5,803 bases of DNA. Source: Christensenella sp. UBA4636 (GTDB taxonomy: Bacteria; Bacillota; Clostridia; Christensenellales; Borkfalkiaceae). Of the stretch, positions 4,791 to 5,803 are shown piece after piece. The position numbers were made by a program, and so were the translations under genes. The stretch lies in the NCBI GenBank assembly GCA_002405915.1, contig DHMS01000006.1, positions 4,154 to 9,956 of the forward strand. The letters run 5' to 3'. Position 1 is the stretch's first letter. Each line of letters opens with the position of its first letter. Under the pieces are notes generated by a model. That model worked only from the letters and a program-made list of their open reading frames with translations. It made no database searches and was not told the DNA's origin.

Positions 4791-5803
4791 ATGCTCGATA
4801 TCAAGCTCATAGTCGAAAACCCCGACCTCGTCGCCGCGCGCCTCGCCAAAAAAGGCTGCGTAGTAGACTTTGCCGAACTCATCGGCCGGGTAAACGAAAG
4901 AAAGACTCTCTTACAGCAAGTAGAAACTGACAAGGCGCAACGCAACAAAGTTTCCGCCGAAATTCCCAAGCTTAAAAAAGCGGGTCAACCCGTCGACGCT
5001 ATTTTTGCTCAGATGAGAGAACTCGGCGAGGAAATCGCGAAAACGGACGCCAAGATAAGCGAACTCACCGATAAGATAACCGACTTCGTCGCCAAGCTTC
5101 CCAACATGCCGGACGACGACCTTCTTCCCGGCGAAAAGGAAAACAACCAAGTCGTTAAAGTATTCGGCGAAAAACCCGAATTCAAATTCAAAGCCAAAAA
5201 CCACGTCGATATCTGCACCGACTTAGGGCTTATCGATTACGAAAGAGGCGTAAAACTTTCGGGCGGCGGCTACTGGCTGTATAAAGGCGACGGCGCAAGG
5301 CTCGAATGGGCTTTGCTCAACTTCTTCATATCCGAACACTTAAATGACGGTTACACCTTTATTCTTCCCCCGCATATGCTCGGCTATAACTGCGGCTACG
5401 GCGCGGGGCAGTTCCCGAAGTTTGCCGACGAGGTTTACTGGATAGAGGACGCGGACGCGGACAGCAAAAAGAAACAACGCTTTATGCTCCCGACCGCCGA
5501 AACGGCTCTCGTTAACATGTACGCGGGCGAAATCATCGACGAATCAAAGCTCCCGATGAAGTTCTTCGCTTACACGCCATGCTACAGAAAAGAAGCGGGC
5601 AGCTATCGCGCGGAAGAGCGTGGCATGATTCGCGGTCACCAGTTCAACAAGGTGGAAATGGTACAGTACGCTCACCCGGAACACTCCAAGGAAGCCTTCG
5701 AAGAACTCGTAGGCAAGGCTTGCTCGCTTATGGAAAAATTAGGGCTTCACTTCCGCCTCTCCAAACTTGCCGCCGGCGACTGCTCGGCTTCTATGGCGAG
5801 AAC
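4791..5803 (+). CDS. serS: Seryl-tRNA synthetase, 3' end cut by the window edge
   Basis: Class II synthetase that charges tRNA-Ser, and tRNA-Sec where present. The window holds 337 codons of about 420-430; motif 3 and the C-terminus lie off the right edge. The protein opens with MLDIKLIVENPDLV. A long helical arm that contacts the tRNA variable arm covers about residues 27-103, followed by the usual LPNMPDDDLLPG-type linker. The catalytic core shows GDGARLEWALLNFF (166-179), GQFPKFADEVY (206-216), the serine-binding loop PTAET (234-238) and motif 2 at about 262-290, TPCYRKEAGS then RGMIRGHQFNKVEM. Between them the motif reads SYRAEERG, where most bacterial SerRS read SAGRDTRG, which marks a distinct SerRS subgroup. 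Arg and Glu expected for ATP and serine binding are still present. The gene has its own consensus promoter and is divergent from cysS. Confidence 0.97.
   Translation, partial: MLDIKLIVENPDLVAARLAKKGCVVDFAELIGRVNERKTLLQQVETDKAQRNKVSAEIPKLKKAGQPVDAIFAQMRELGEEIAKTDAKISELTDKITDFVAKLPNMPDDDLLPGEKENNQVVKVFGEKPEFKFKAKNHVDICTDLGLIDYERGVKLSGGGYWLYKGDGARLEWALLNFFISEHLNDGYTFILPPHMLGYNCGYGAGQFPKFADEVYWIEDADADSKKKQRFMLPTAETALVNMYAGEIIDESKLPMKFFAYTPCYRKEAGSYRAEERGMIRGHQFNKVEMVQYAHPEHSKEAFEELVGKACSLMEKLGLHFRLSKLAAGDCSASMAR

Overview
The window looks like core chromosome from a low-to-mid GC Bacillota, most likely an uncultured gut Clostridia lineage. That assignment rests on protein flavour (GreA, CysRS and SerRS sequences, AGAGG/GGAG ribosome binding sites, sigma-A type promoters) and on intergenic repeat types I recall from such genomes. 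It is an inference, not a database result.

Layout, left to right: the 5' part of tmk (thymidylate kinase) runs off the left edge on the minus strand, 1 nt downstream of greA (transcription elongation factor). A 230-bp gap follows. It holds five perfect mini-hairpins separated by four identical TCGATAT linkers, then a sigma-A-like promoter for greA and a 7-bp tandem repeat. Next comes alaS, encoding an unusually compact 594-residue alanyl-tRNA synthetase. A second gap of about 225 bp holds a diverged copy of the 7-bp repeat and a C/G-rich palindromic dispersed repeat. Then come cysS (461 aa) on the minus strand and, divergently, the 5' part of serS on the plus strand, which runs off the right edge. 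The cysS-serS gap contains back-to-back promoters and a 10-bp palindrome.

The genes are informational housekeeping: three aminoacyl-tRNA synthetases (Ala, Cys, Ser), an RNA polymerase rescue factor and dTTP synthesis. I see no phage, plasmid, defence or biosynthetic cluster. The parts worth a second look are the hairpin/TCGATAT array, which would be transcribed as the greA leader; the compact AlaRS, which lacks both the GGQ-bearing beta-barrel part of the editing region and the C-terminal C-Ala domain; and the outward-facing heptad-repeat elements on either side of alaS. None of the synthetase genes shows a recognisable T-box leader.
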